This document shows positions 1-12,793 of a DNA stretch of 64,000 bases, in pieces; the first letter of the stretch is position 1, and each line of letters begins with the position of its first letter. Origin of the DNA: Stromatinia cepivora (Eukaryota > Ascomycota > Leotiomycetes > Helotiales > Sclerotiniaceae). Location: contig RCTD01000010.1 of NCBI GenBank assembly GCA_014898415.1, positions 992,001 to 1,056,000 on the forward strand. Direction: 5' to 3'. Made by a program: the position numbers and the translations under genes. The notes beneath the pieces are model-generated. The model saw only the letters and a list, made by a program, of their open reading frames with translations. It did not search any database and had not been told where the DNA came from.

Positions 1-1950
1 GGTATTCTTGCTGATATGATGGGACTGGGGAAGACTCTCAGTATTCTTTCCTTGGTAGTTACGACTCTTGATGATTCAAAAGAATGGGCGAAGCAAAAAC
101 CATCACATTCCGATCGAAGAGAGCAGCCTGTCGCCAAGTCAGGTAAAGCTGCCTCCCAACCCAAGGTCGAACCAGCAACTCTCGCTTTGAATTGCAAAAC
201 TACTCTCCTAGTTGCTCCACTAAGTGTTATATCAAATTGGGAAGATCAGATCAAGGCACATGTCAAACCTGATACTTTAAAATACTACATCTACCATGGC
301 GCCAATCGCATCAAGGACGTTAAGAAATTATCAGAGTATGATGTGGTTATCACTACTTATGGTTCCGTGGCCAGTGAATTCAACAACAGGAACAAGAAGA
401 AAGATGGTAAATATCCTCTCGAGGAGATGAATTGGTTCCGAATTGTACTTGATGAAGCTCATATGATTCGAGAACAATCAACTTTGCAGTTCAAGGCCAT
501 TTGTAGGCTTTCGGCACAACGTAGATGGGCTTGTACGGGTACACCAGTCCAGAATCGATTGGAGGACTTGGGTGCCCTAATGAATTTCCTTCGCGTCAAA
601 CCTTTTGATGGAAGTGGGTTCGCCCAACATATTCTATCCCCTTTCAAAATTTGCGATCCTGAAATCATTCCCAAACTTCGATTACTGGTTGACAGCATTA
701 CTCTTCGTCGACTCAAAGATAAAATTGATCTTCCAAAGCGTCATGATCATATTGTCAGGCTCAACTTCAGTGATGAAGAGCGTATGGTCTATGATATCTT
801 TGAAAAGAATGCAACAGATAGGCTTAAAGTCATCACTAGTCAGGGAGAGAGTGCTTTGGGTGGCAAAACCTTTCACCATATTCTTCAATCAATATTGCGT
901 CTTCGTCAAGTATGTGCTCATGGCAAGGATTTATTGAGTGCTGAGGACCTAAAGATAATGAACGGTTTAAGCAAGGATTCTGCTATCGATCTCGATAGTG
1001 AAGAATATGAAGATCATGATGGAATGACACCCAAGCAAGCGTATGATATGTACAAATTAATGAAGGAAACGGGTGCAGATAGTTGCTTGACCTGTAATCG
1101 AAAAATTGGTCCTCAAGATGTTGTTGATTCTGATGGAGAATCTAAAGATGAGGTCATTGGTTACATGACACCTTGTTTCCACATAATTTGTGGTTTATGC
1201 ATTGGTGCCTACAAATCTCAATTGGAAGAAATGGCTTTTGGTGGTTCTTTTGTTGCATGTCCTACATGTCATCAACAAATCTCTCCATCTGTGTTTTCTC
1301 TCAAGCAAGAAGAAGTAGACAAGGAAGAGGAATCACGATTGAAGTCCAAAGAATCAGCAAAAGCAGGCAAGGATTTATCAAATTATGGTGGACCTCATAC
1401 TAAAACAATAGCTTTGATTCATGATCTTTTGGAATCTAGAAAGGAATCGGGGTTGAACCCAAATCAACCACCAATCAAAAGCGTTATTTTTTCTGGTTGG
1501 ACAAGTCACCTTGACCTGATTCAATTCGCTTTACAAGAGAACAATATTCCTTACACTCGTCTCGATGGTAAAATGACTCGCATCGCTCGCTCAAACGCCA
1601 TGGAGAATTTTCGCGAGGATCCAACGATCGTTGTCATCCTAGTATCTATCTCTGCCGGTGGTCTCGGTCTCAATCTCACCACAGCCAATAAGGTCTATGT
1701 CATGGAACCTCAATTCAATCCCGCAGCGGAAGCTCAAGCTATTGATCGTGTACATAGACTGGGCCAAAAGAGAGAAGTGCAAACGGTGCGGTTCATCATG
1801 AATAATAGCTTCGAAGAAAAGATGTTGAAAATTCAAGATAAGAAACAAAAGTTGGCGAGTTTGAGTATGGACTCTCAAAAAGGGAGATTGGATAAGAAGG
1901 AGGCATCGATTAGGAAGTTGGAAGAGTTAAAGGATTTGTTTAGGAAGTAG
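1..1950 (+). CDS. SNF2-family ATPase with embedded RING finger (Rad5/HLTF-like), 5' truncated
   Basis: The reading frame is open from base 1, so the gene starts upstream of the window; 650 codons are present. The first residues are the Walker A motif of SNF2 ATPases (GLGKT, residues 8-12). They are followed by a DEAH box (about 151-154), the TGTPVQN motif, a C3HC4 RING finger (CLTC at 362-365 through CPTC near 420), then the helicase C-terminal motifs SAGGLGLNL and DRVHRLGQ. A RING inserted between the two ATPase lobes is the layout of Rad5, Rad16 and HLTF proteins, which couple DNA translocation to ubiquitin ligation in damage tolerance or repair. The N-terminal part that would separate these (for example a HIRAN domain) is outside the window. 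A serine/lysine-rich insert of about 40 residues follows Walker A. No intron is needed. The nuclear role is inferred from family. Confidence 0.93.
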   Translation, partial: GILADMMGLGKTLSILSLVVTTLDDSKEWAKQKPSHSDRREQPVAKSGKAASQPKVEPATLALNCKTTLLVAPLSVISNWEDQIKAHVKPDTLKYYIYHGANRIKDVKKLSEYDVVITTYGSVASEFNNRNKKKDGKYPLEEMNWFRIVLDEAHMIREQSTLQFKAICRLSAQRRWACTGTPVQNRLEDLGALMNFLRVKPFDGSGFAQHILSPFKICDPEIIPKLRLLVDSITLRRLKDKIDLPKRHDHIVRLNFSDEERMVYDIFEKNATDRLKVITSQGESALGGKTFHHILQSILRLRQVCAHGKDLLSAEDLKIMNGLSKDSAIDLDSEEYEDHDGMTPKQAYDMYKLMKETGADSCLTCNRKIGPQDVVDSDGESKDEVIGYMTPCFHIICGLCIGAYKSQLEEMAFGGSFVACPTCHQQISPSVFSLKQEEVDKEEESRLKSKESAKAGKDLSNYGGPHTKTIALIHDLLESRKESGLNPNQPPIKSVIFSGWTSHLDLIQFALQENNIPYTRLDGKMTRIARSNAMENFREDPTIVVILVSISAGGLGLNLTTANKVYVMEPQFNPAAEAQAIDRVHRLGQKREVQTVRFIMNNSFEEKMLKIQDKKQKLASLSMDSQKGRLDKKEASIRKLEELKDLFRK

Positions 1951-4230
1951 GTTGCAGTAACAATGATGGTATTTTCAGGATGGTTATGAGTTTATGGTGT
2001 TATCACTTTTGGGGGGCGCCATCGGATGTTTAAAATTAGGTGCGAGGGGGAGTAAATGGTACTTCGCTTCCTAGCGGTGGAGTTTGGGATCATGCCACAG
2101 GCATGCATCATTTATTTGATCTATGGATCAGACACTAGATTCCCATTTCAAAATTTCTTGCAACTTGGTATCATTTCCATCTACGTTTCTTTAATAAAAA
2201 GGCGTTGGGCTGCGGGCAGGTTCCACGGAGAATCAATGCATCTCATCTGGTTTGTTTTTGGCTAGAGGGGTTTTTGACCTACTTTTCTTTACTTTTAGGA
2301 TATACTTAGAGGATTTCATGTAGAAGGATGGGGATATGGCGATGGTTGTGCTTTTCTGTACTGTACTGTACTTTATCTAGTACGTATGCATAGGTATGGA
2401 AAAGGAATGTTTGGGGTAAAGGTTGAGGAGTTCAATTTTTGAGATATTTTGTTGTATAGATAGATAGATGAATAAATAAATAAATTTGTTTGGTTTGGTT
2501 GTTTGGATACTTGGGTTGTGATGAGTTATGAGTGATGAATGATGAATGTGAGGTAGGTTATATAGGTTATATATGAGATAGGTTGTATATGAGGTAGGTT
2601 ATATATGAGGTGAATAAGACTGTGTATAAACACTAGATACACTCATGCACTCATGTTAGTTACTGCGTACTTACTTGGCGCTGATGAAGCAAAAACAGCA
2701 GGTAGTTCGTAAATCCTGATGGTCTGGAAGAAAAATCAAAGTAACTACGACTGATTATCTGTCTGTCTATGGTGGAAATATCCAAATATCACGGTTCTGG
2801 TATTCGCGTGGCAATTTTGAATTTGGAGGATCTTCCTGGGTGATTTCATAGGACTTACTTATGGTTGTAGGGGGAGATGGATGATTGAGTTTGTCAGGTT
2901 ACTTTTGGCGAAACCTTTTGTGAATAATGTTGCACCATCTTATCTTCCTTCGTTCTTTATATGTGTTTTGTTGAAATTGTAGGATAAGAAGTTGTAGAAC
3001 ATAATTATGATCGGCGGGGAGAGGGGGAATAGATTGATTAAAATGGTATTATCTTAAAGTTCATGATATATATAGTAGGGGGTATCGATACCAGTTTGTT
3101 CAAACTCAATTGTTGATTGGTTTTAGGAATTTTGGTTGGTTGGGATTATGGGTTATGGATTATGGATTATGGGTTGTATATCTTTATCTTGCGAGAGTTG
3201 TGAGGGTTGTATACTTAGTAGTTTTGTTGTAATGTGCAATGTGCTATTTGAGATATCTCCTTCAGTATCTTATTTCTATGTATGTATTTACACCGTAGAA
3301 TTTCCCACCCAGTTATAGAAGTTGTCGTATATAGATAGCACGTCTTTCTTTCACCCTACCGACCGTATTTCATTCAAACTCATCTAGTCTATTCGATCAA
3401 CCAACAATGAACATCCCAAATCTCCGATTCTTCACGATGATGTCGCAGTTTCTACGGTCTATATGCCTCTTAATCGGAGTCTGTTCTGTTTCCAGGTATT
3501 TTACCTTCCATCTCACCACATTGCCTCGCCAGTACTTCGTAATCGTACACCTAAATTCATCCTCTGGATATCATGCATGCATTGAAATCAAGACTTATAT
3601 TCCTGATGCGTCATATCATGGCGTACTTCGAAATCTGAGTTTTTTTAATATTAAGCGGGAAAGGAAAGGAGGATTGGATTGTTGTGGGTGATTTGAGGAT
3701 TGTGGATTATGGAGATATGGGGATGTAGTAAGAATGTTCACTTGAGATATCTAGTAGATACATTCATTGGTAACCCCACGAAGCCGAATATTAATCGAGA
3801 AAATATAGCTCACCCACACCTAATTTTCCAAAAACGCGTGAGAGAAAACTCTTTTTCGTATTTGATTCTACCAGTGACTTGTATGAGTAGTTTTGAAGCT
3901 ATTATTCTTCCGAGATGAGAGAGCACAGTATCGAAGTGGCCCATCGTCGAGTAAACTGAAATATAATAAAAAAACCTCCCGCTGAACAATATTATCCCCA
4001 AACCCCCCTCCCAATCCTCCCATATAATCCTCCACAAATCAACCCTCCATTCTATCATCCCTAAATCTACTTATATCAAAATCCCCTATACTATTTACCC
4101 ATAAGCTATAAAATAGTCACAAATAGCACTTAAATAGTCGTGGTAGTTCTCAATATACAAGCGCGCCCTCCTCATCTGCGCTATCTTGATATCAGGGAAT
4201 AACGACCAGGAAAACATCGAATAACGCAAT
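1951..4230. other. intergenic region, no supported gene
   Basis: This is the 3' flank of the SNF2 gene followed by spacer. Short AT-rich and GATA/AATA microsatellite stretches occur near 2456-2486 and simple TATATGAGG-like repeats near 2560-2610. An ORF of 94 codons at 3407-3691 has a good start context and a hydrophobic N-terminus that could be a signal peptide, but its remainder has no recognisable features and no convincing intron, so it is left as a possibility only. Confidence 0.6.
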
Positions 4231-4346
4231 GGTGAGATGGCCGAGTTGGTCTAAGGCGCCAGGTTAAGGTTAAGCTTAACATATGATTGTGTCTAAACAA
4301 TCTCCTGGTCTGGAAACAGGCGTGGGTTCGAATCCCACTCTCATCA
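4231..4346 (+). tRNA. tRNA-Leu (anticodon AAG) with a 33-nt intron
   Basis: A full cloverleaf can be drawn. The acceptor stem GGTGAGA pairs with TCTCATC with one G-T pair, and the discriminator base is A (usual for leucine). The anticodon stem CCAGG (4259-4263) pairs with CCTGG (4304-4308). The anticodon AAG is at 4266-4268. A long variable arm (CTG/CAG) fits a class II tRNA, and the T arm is GTGGG TTCGAAT CCCAC. The intron occupies 4270-4302, one base 3' of the anticodon as expected, and contains CTTAA complementary to the anticodon region. Internal promoter boxes A (TGGCCGAGTTGG) and B (GGTTCGAATCC) are intact. The CCA end is not encoded. It would read the CUU codon. Confidence 0.96.
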
Positions 4347-4352
4347 AATTAC

Positions 4353-4366
4353 TTTTGATTTTTTTT
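4353..4366 (+). terminator. RNA polymerase III terminator of tRNA-Leu
   Basis: A T4 run (4353-4356) and a T8 run (4359-4366) begin 7 nt after the mature tRNA end, the expected position and composition for Pol III termination. Confidence 0.8.
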
Positions 4367-5381
4367 GATATTTTTGAGCGGTTTGTTGAGAAGCTGAATG
4401 ATCGAAAAAGAAATTTCTCCACTTGGTTCTGTGCTTGAATGGATTGTTGGTTGGAACTTAGTAGCCGGCTTTTGGTGGCTGGTGAGAATCATAAATTTCC
4501 GTGGTTTATATTCGTGTATTTTTGAGTGGTAAATAAATAGACAAGATATGTAGAAGAAAGATGCTTAACTCGTATTTATTACTCTCCTCCTCTGATGAGT
4601 TTATTTTGAAAATTCGTTTTGATTTTCGATTTTCAATTAGGTGTTGGAGTTTTCGTGATGTTGGGTGAGGGAGGGGCTAAAGATATCGGTATTACGGGAA
4701 GCGAAGGGGTCCTTTGGTGCGTTATTGTGGAGATGATCATTATGATTGATGTGTGATGAATATAATTGAGCTTTTTGGAATAAAATTTGAATATATATAT
4801 ATATATATTTGTTTAATTTGTCGTGCTGTAATTTCAAATGTTCAATATCCTTTTGATACTGGGGAGATCGCTAATTAATATGAGTTTATGGAAGTGCAAG
4901 AGCTTTCCATTCATGAATCAAGATATTAACATATTATTTGTACTGATCCTTGATACACTGTTAATGCTTCGAGGACTATGAACCTTCAAATTAATATGTG
5001 TAAGTGGGAGATTGTGGGCAAGGCTTAAAGGGTACTTGATTCATACATTCACTCTGAAGCAATATATCTCGTTTGCATTATATTTGAGTTTATCCTCAAC
5101 TAGAATAGCTCTATGCTATACATACACTTCCTCATTACTAATATCTTGATAGGTATATATAAAATCGCAACGCCGCAAGTACAATAGGTGGTATCATAAA
5201 GAAGTATCCTGACCCTTTTTCCCCCTTGTAAAGAACTTTGAGAACCATCCAGATCAACCAGACCAAACAAGCCGAACCAAACAAACCTTACCACCGACCA
5301 ACCATACCACCAGATCCCAACCTCCGTCCTTGCCATCCATATATTTATACAGTAAACCACAAAAGATATCTTTTCCTCCCA
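4367..5381. other. intergenic region, no supported gene
   Basis: AT-rich spacer with an (AT)n run near 4791-4808. The right part is the 3' flank of the minus-strand gene that ends at 5382. No coding signal was seen. Confidence 0.6.
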
Positions 5382-6993
5382 TTAAAAAGCAACTCCAACA
5401 CTATCCCTTCCATACCCATAAGCCATACTCCACCTCGCCTCCTCACTCTTTTCACTCCCCCCAAATGTCCTCGCTCCATCTCTACTAGGCGGCGCAACCT
5501 GTAACCTCTTACTATCCACACTAGTTCTCACTTCATACCCCAATCCATTAACATTCCTATTACCATGTCCAAGACTTGGACTCTCGCTCCAACTCGTCGC
5601 TTCATAATCTTCATTACCATCAACCTCACTTGCCATACTACTCACGCTGCTCACACTATGCGGGTTATCAACTTCATTTAATTCGATACATTGATAGAAG
5701 CCTTGTCTCGATGTTACGGGTTTGGGGGTGTTGGTAACTGAGTCGACGGACATGTGGCGAGAGTGATGTTGTTCGGAACCGGATGGGAATAACCAGGAGG
5801 AGACGCGCGAAAGAGATTTTCTTCGGGTGGTAACTTGAGGGGTTTGAAGAACTAGGGGAAGAGGAGGAGGTAATGGGCGTTCTTTAAGGAGTTTCGGGGC
5901 CCGAAGAGAAGAATCTATGGATTTCAGACGGCGGGGTCGTGAGGGAGCTGTTTGGGGGCGACGATTGGAAATCTGAAGGGGAAGATCGGTGATGACTGGC
6001 ATGGGTTCTTTGGCTTCGTTAGATGTGTTGTATTTGGAATATGACGATGCAACTAAAAGCTTACCTGTGAATTCTGAGTATATACTCTCACGACGTTCTT
6101 GCCGACTTTCAGCCCGACTTGCCCGACTTGCTGGCCGACTGGCTAGATAAATACTTCTTCTCTCGATAGCTTCATCAAGTTCTTTTAATCGTTTATCCAA
6201 TTCCATATTTTCCAATAATGCAGACTTGACTCTTTCATACGCAAGTGGTTCCGTATTTGCTCTTAATCGTGTAGGGCGCTCCTGAGGTAAATCATTCGCT
6301 AATGCATTCAACAACTCCTCGGCGTTCATTGACTTCCTTTCAATAACTGTGGACAGAACTGGTTTCCTAGGTACTCTAAATTCCAACGCCGACTCGCTCC
6401 TCATATGAAGTAAGGTACGATCATTTTTCTCATCATACGTATGAGGTCTAAATTCCGGTAAGGGTGATAATCGGTTTCCTGGTAAATATATACTCAACTC
6501 CAACGGTCGCAATTTTGGTTCATTCCTGATGACGACTCGTTCGGGTTCCCTCACATAACTCGTTTCCGTATGATGTTGGAAGTTATACGGAGCACCAATC
6601 ACCATTCGATTTGAAGCACGAGATGATAAATTTCTTCTCAAACTAAAGCTTCCACGACTCGATGTCCTCGATCGACTAGTAGTCCATTCTTTTCCTCTAG
6701 TTTGTGGTCTCTCGAAAGCAGATGCTGTCTGTGGTCTTTCTAAAGGTTGTGGTAATGGTGGAGATACTAATTGAGGTTGCCCATTTACTATGCGCATAGA
6801 TTTTTCTGGTTCTTGATGCTTTGTTAGAGCTATTCATAACTGCAGACTTCCCATTTACTTGCTTACCACAACTCCTTACATCTTCCCTCGCCGCACAACA
6901 ATTGATAGAAGAAGTTAACCAAGCCATTTGCGCATCATTGAGAAACCTGCTCAAGGACTGCATGACCACGACTTCATACCGAACACAATCCAA
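5382..6993 (-). CDS. uncharacterised Ser/Arg/Pro-rich protein (two exons)
   Basis: Exon 1 is 6993-6867 and exon 2 is 6811-5382. The intron (6866-6812, 55 nt) has donor GTAAGC, a CTAAC branch site and acceptor AAG. Joining in phase 1 gives 518 residues from the ATG at 6993, or 508 from the second ATG at 6963, which may be the true start. The product is not recognised. Its N-terminal 40 residues are mixed and contain a CC pair. The remainder is polar and low in complexity, rich in Arg, Ser and Pro, with an Arg/Glu-rich helical stretch around the middle (an ERRSIY segment flanked by SRPASRAS-type repeats). No membrane segment or enzyme motif was seen. It looks intrinsically disordered. The single long open frame plus a consensus intron support a real gene. 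Confidence 0.75.
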
Positions 6994-9916
6994 TTGAATT
7001 GCGAATGAATGCGAAAATTAAGACAAAAGACAAAAGAAAACGAGAGTAAGAATATTTTGAAAATTTCAACCAACTAAAAGTAAAGATGAGGTTCGAAAGA
7101 TGTGATAACTCAATCGTAATGATTGGCTATCTAGACATAAATGGGAACGTCGGACAAGATAGTAAGAGATCGAGACGCCAAAAAAAGCCCCATGAGTAAT
7201 TGAAACCATAAGGCATATACTCAATTGAGTTTCTTCGCAGCGGGTAAATATTGCATTGTAGGGCTCATGATGGGTTGTAGATGGCTTGCAGGTTCATGCT
7301 CGCACTTGCTGCTTGCAATTCCTCACATTTATTTTGGTTGGTGCATGGTGATAGGTTGTGATGAGATGGAGGTGGGAGGGGCGGGAGGGGGATAGACCGC
7401 TAGATTGGCCAAGTGGGCGGTAAATTTATTGAAAGGATTGCCTTGATAGGAATGGTCTCGTTAACTTCTCTCTCATTCTTGTATAATTCTAGCTAGGTAG
7501 CCAAAGGAATGGAAGGATCAAAAAAATGGATGGCTGTGTATATAATCCAAGTAATACGTACCATGGAGGACAAAGTTTGAGAATTGTAAGTTGTGTTGTG
7601 CTAATGCAATGCAAGAAATAATTGAAGCTATATTTCAAGAGATCTACGAATTATATGTATGTTTCCAGGTTTAAAATGGAACGATCGTGTCGTTCGTTCA
7701 TGAATGTTGAAGAAAATCCGTGCCGTGCGTTTGAAGTAAAAAGTGGATATCTAGGATACCGAAGGTCCGGCGAAGGATGATCCGGCAGAGTAATTAACCT
7801 AGATGTGATGAGATTTCCATGAGATGTGATATATATATATATATTTTTAGCTTTTATCAATTTGAAATTAGACGTTGGGATTTGACGACTGACGCAAAGT
7901 TTGTCGGAATATGGTGTTGATCATCAGGTACGTAAAAACAGTACTACAATGATGTAACACCAACACTTCATAGCATGCATCACTATCATCTAAGAGGAAA
8001 TATAAGATTTGAAGGAATGGGAAGGATTTTTAAATATGAGTACTTAGGTAGTATGCCATATATGATAGTGTTTCTGAGTACTACACGGGATGATTGTGTA
8101 TCGCGTATCGTGTATCGTGAAATATAATTGTATATTGATCCCATTTGTTTGACTCGGAATGAAACAGAAAGTTGCCATTGGATCTTTCGCTATCTTTCCT
8201 ATCTTCGAAGAGGCACAGCGAGGAAACTCTTCGGAAAGCATGAGAAGAAATAGCGGAATGAATGGAACTCTCTCAGCCGTGGTGAATGTGTACCGGTATG
8301 TGAGAGGAGGATGTGTGGATGGGGAAGGGCGAGGTAAGCCATGGAGGGATCTTGTTTTAGATGATTTAGAAATTCTTCACTCTTCACATGTTGACCAAGA
8401 GGTATTTCTCATGCACCGACGATCTCGTTCGGAAAATATCGTGATTTCTGATGGAGAGGGGCAACCAAGTTTGAATATCGGGTCCGCGGAGCTTAGAAGT
8501 ATATAAAATAACAGGCATTTCAATCATGATCCCATGCTATCTGCAAGTGCTCTAGCATACTGTACAGTAAGATGCCCAAAATCGAGGCGGCCGTGTTTGG
8601 GAAACCCTGCTCAGGCGGGAATCACCAGCTTAGATCTTAATATTCGGGAAATTTATCCTTCCGGAAGAATTTATTCAACAGACCTCAGAATCTACCGGCA
8701 TTTTCAATTAATCACTTGTGAAATAGATTTGAGAGGCTTTTCACGGCGTTTCGCAGTGGTTGGAATTTGGTAGTCATCTTTGTGCATTGTCCAGTGGGCT
8801 TCTGGATATTTTCCGAGCAAATAGATATGTTGAGAATGATTCTTGGGCTGACGCAGTAATAGAGCGAGTATCTGACTACAAGGTGGTCTGATTTAACATA
8901 ACATTCCTCGTATAAGCCACCAACAATTGTTATTAATGGCAAGGTGGTGTGTTTTGAGGGGTAAGTAAAGTTATGGAGGCGCAATTCAATGCTTGAACGA
9001 TGTTGACGAAGGAGGTTTGAGAAAGCAACTACTGCGTAGATAACTAGCAACCATTTAGATACCTTTATTCGATCGACAGGTAAGAAAAGCAAAAATAAAA
9101 ACACGATTATGGAAGAAAGAATCCTATTAGTACCTGATTAGTTCCGTTGTGGCTAGGGCTTAGGGGCTGGGTATAAGGCTACTTACGACGGTACTGCAAG
9201 AGAAGATTAATTTGGAAATGGACCCCTTTTTTACAAGCAAACCCAAACAAAATCTCTTGGAATAAGTGGGAGAGGCTTTGTTTAGGTTAACTATATTCTT
9301 ACCAGCAGCACTTACTCGGTGAATTCGGGGGCCATGTATAAGGAAACGTTGACGTTTATTTCGTGCCATTGGTCCGGAAAGCCTGCAATGCCTACTTCCG
9401 CTGACTTCTCATTATGCCGCGGAGACACAGGACCAGCGCAGAGATCCAAATGGATTGATCAAATACCTGAAACCCAATCAACTGGTATCGTGGAATCCAA
9501 CAACATGGGGATTATGATCATTCTTAAAGGAAGTCACAAGTGGTCTATTTCGTTCTTGACCTGCTCTAGTCCTCGATCATTCTTTCCTTTTGTTAATACT
9601 TGACTATTGTCAATGTTAGATTGTCTTCAACTTTATCATTCTGTTACTTTTTCAATATCATTTGCGTTGATTTCATATTCTTTGTGAATCACAGCTCTAT
9701 CCCAGGTCATCCATGTAAACACTTGCTCCTACACCGATGATCCTCCTTACTTTTTGGACCATCATGAGAAGCACAAGGTGTTCATGACTCGACTTATGAT
9801 GGCTGATATGCTTAATCATATATAATTGTATGATCGTTTATCGAAAGATTCAAGACTTTATAATCATGGAATTGTAGCCAACTTCAGCAAAGCATTTTAT
9901 TTTTACCACCTTTCTA
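6994..9916. other. long intergenic region with only weak ORFs
   Basis: About 2.9 kb lies between two divergently transcribed genes. ORFs of 115 codons (8159-8506, +), 130 codons (8712-9104, -) and 94 codons (9319-9603, +) exist, but none has a recognisable domain, convincing composition or clear introns, so none is called. The last few hundred bases are the presumed promoter and leader of the GH92 gene. Confidence 0.55.
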
Positions 9917-12793
9917 ATGTACTTTTATACCACCCTGATTGGGCTCATAATGGGAGTGGCAGCTCAGTCAACAGTGGATTTTTCACAATATGTTCTTACA
10001 ACAGTAAGTTTCTACGGTATCAATATACGATAGTTTGCCTAATATCTTTTCTAGAATGGAGAAGCTAATGGAGGCAACACCTTCCCTGGGGTTTCTCTAC
10101 CCTTTGGTATGGTCAAACTTGGGCCTGACATGTTTACGGGAAGTGATAGTTATTCTGGAACTGAATTGCGTGGTAACTTCACCGGGTTCTCCATGATGCA
10201 TGAAAGCGGAACCGGAGGAGCTCCAAAATATGGCGTCGTCTCACAAATGCCAGTCCTTGGGAATATAACTAACCCCTTGGCCGACTTGAACGACACTCGA
10301 GCTTCTGCCGATGTCACATCTGTAGGCTACTACAAAGCCTCACTGGGGAGTAACATTAATGTCGAACTTGGGGCAACAAGTCGTGCGGGCTTCTATCAGT
10401 ATACATTTCCGGAGGGTAAAGGAATCCCAAATGTGGTCGTCGATGTGTCTCACGTATTACCATCATATCGAAAACAAGGCCTTTCTCAGAATTATCTTGG
10501 TGGGAATATTACTTTGTTAGAGGATGGCCACTATGAGGGATTCGGGGATTATAACAACGGCTGGAACATGGCGCCTAACTGGAGAATATACTTTTGTGGT
10601 TATTTCGAAAGTCCATCGACGGTAAAGACATTTGTCGGGACGAGTCTTAATGGAAGCAAAGTTGCTAGCTACAGTACAGAGAAAACTGTTTCTTCCAACA
10701 CTCGACTAGGGGCAATATTTAGCTTCAACAGTACAACGGTACTCTCCAGGGTCGGAATATCGTTCATATCTTCAGCCCAGGCTTGCGAAAATGTCAATTC
10801 TCAAATACCTTCTGGTACGACGCTCTCAACTTTGACCAACAATGCGAAAGATATTTGGAACACCCAAGTCTTATCCAAAGTCACGACTACAGAGACCAAC
10901 AAAACGAACCTAGAGTTGTTGTATAGCTCTCTATATTTCATGCACTTACTACCATCCAACCGTACCGGGGAAAATCCATTATGGATTTCTTCAGAGCCGT
11001 ACTATGATGATACCTTTACGACTTGGGACCTATTTCGGTGTACTTTCTCGTTACTTCATATACTCCAGCCAGTAGCATATGAGGAGTATGTTCGATCACT
11101 AATTGATATATTTCGATTTGAAGGTTATATGCCAGATGCCAGGTCCTCAAATTCCAATGGGGCAACACAAGGGGGATCAAATTCTGATAACGTACTAGCT
11201 GATGCCTATGTAAAGGGGGTGAGAGGGGCAGTGAACTGGACCACCGGATACCAAGCTATGGTCAAAAACGCTGAAATTGTCCCAATCAATAATAATGATC
11301 CTCGAGACAATTCCTCTTCAACGAAAGAAGGGCGTGGAGCCCTTCCTGATTGGTTACAGTACGGGTATATTACACCAAAATATGGTCGAGCAGTTTCTCG
11401 AGCAGTCGAATATTCCTTCAACGACTTTTCTCTGTATCAAGTAGCAACTGGGCTAGGTATGAAAGACGATGCAACAAAGTATTTGAAAAGATCTCAAAAT
11501 TGGGTAAACCATTGGAATCCGAATGCTACTTCTCTTGGTTTCAATGGATTTCTCGTTCCTAGAAGTACTGCAGGATTCATCAAACAGGACCCACTTTCTT
11601 GTGGTGGATGTTATTGGAGGGATGCGTACTACGAGGCATTACCTTGGGAGTATTCCTTCAATATGCATCATGACATGAACACCCTGATTGCATTGTCAGG
11701 TGGACCATCCACTTTCGTGAACCGTCTTAACACCATGTTCAAACCTGGAATCAACACCTCTGGGCGCTCATCGGGCTTCAATAATACGATTTTTAACCCA
11801 GGTAATGAGCCATCGTTTACTACACCGTATTTGTACAATTATGTAGGAAGACAAGATTTGAGTGTCATGCAATCTCGATATATTGCAAAGTCATATTACT
11901 CCTCTAGTCCTGGTGGGTTACCAGGAAATAGTGATGCTGGTGCAATGGAGTCATGGCTGATTTGGAATATGCTTGGTCTGTACCCTATGGTTGGGCAAAC
12001 CACTTTCTTGATTGGCAGTCCATGGTTTGCCAATACAACTATTTCACTTGGTGGTGGGAAATCGCTTGCCATGACCACCGTCGGCGGGTCCGAATCTTCC
12101 TTCTACGTCCAATCCCTCAAAGTTAACGGAATATCATGGAATCAATCTTGGCTTACTTGGAACGATGTCTTTGCGAATGGTGGAACGATGGATTTTGTTC
12201 TTGGACCCAAACCCTCCAATTGGACAACTGGACCAGCACCCCCAAGTCCAGCGAGTACAGTCAGCGATACTGCCGATCCCAACAATATTCTGACTCCAGT
12301 ACCCACGGCTCCTAATCCTAAGTCTCAGCACAGTATCGCAGAGGAGAGAAGAAGAGAAATTTTGAGAGCGATAGCTTTTGTGATCACGGCTGTTATTGTA
12401 TTAACAGTTTCCTGCGCAGGATTTTGGTATTGGCGAAGGAGAAATGCTATGATAAATATAGATGCCGTTGATCAAGAAAAGAGGGTCAAATCAGCAGATA
12501 TAAATACAGGGGAAAATGAACCTGGTAGTAAAGACTACAAACAAAAGTTTTTGGAATGGATTAGACGGAGATCAAATAATGCTCCAAAGGATGATTTGAA
12601 GAGATCAGCTACTCCAAAGAATGAGGTTCAAAGTATCAGTGGAGATACTATGATTGATGGAAAACACCTAGACAAACCAAGTCCCAGGAAGGTACCTATG
12701 ATTAAGGTAGGAGGACTTCATGAGACTTCATCTGAAGAAGCTCTTGAACCTTGGACACCTTCTGGAACGAACAGAAGAATGTTTGATGAGTGA
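9917..12793 (+). CDS. GH92 alpha-1,2-mannosidase-type glycosidase with signal peptide and C-terminal membrane anchor
   Basis: Exon 1 is 9917-10003 and exon 2 is 10055-12793. The intron (10004-10054, 51 nt) is GTAAGT...CTAG with a CCTAAT branch, phase 0. The 941-residue product starts with a signal peptide (residues 1-18, hydrophobic, ending VAAQ). The GH92 N-terminal signature NGGNTFPG...LPFGMVKLGPD follows at once, which fixes the intron. Later GH92 motifs include GNEPSF, a GLPGNSDAGAMESW-type active-site region and GLYPMVG. GH92 enzymes are calcium-dependent exo-mannosidases that trim mannose from N-glycans or mannoproteins. Many Asn-X-Ser/Thr sites fit a secreted or lumenal domain. After a Pro/Ser linker there is one membrane helix at about 797-819, flanked by RRR and WRRRN, and a basic tail of about 120 residues. 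Substrate is inferred from family only. Confidence 0.93.

Noticed and set aside
3407..3691. 94-codon ORF with a signal-peptide-like start, possible small secreted protein
   Set aside because: The start context is good, but the rest is featureless, no intron resolves it, and the region is AT-rich spacer; not enough support.
8159..8506. 115-codon ORF upstream of the GH92 gene
   Set aside because: No domain, mixed composition and an overlapping ORF on the other strand; could be chance.
8712..9104. 130-codon minus-strand ORF with a hydrophobic start
   Set aside because: Composition is irregular, no homologous motif was recognised and there are no nearby introns.
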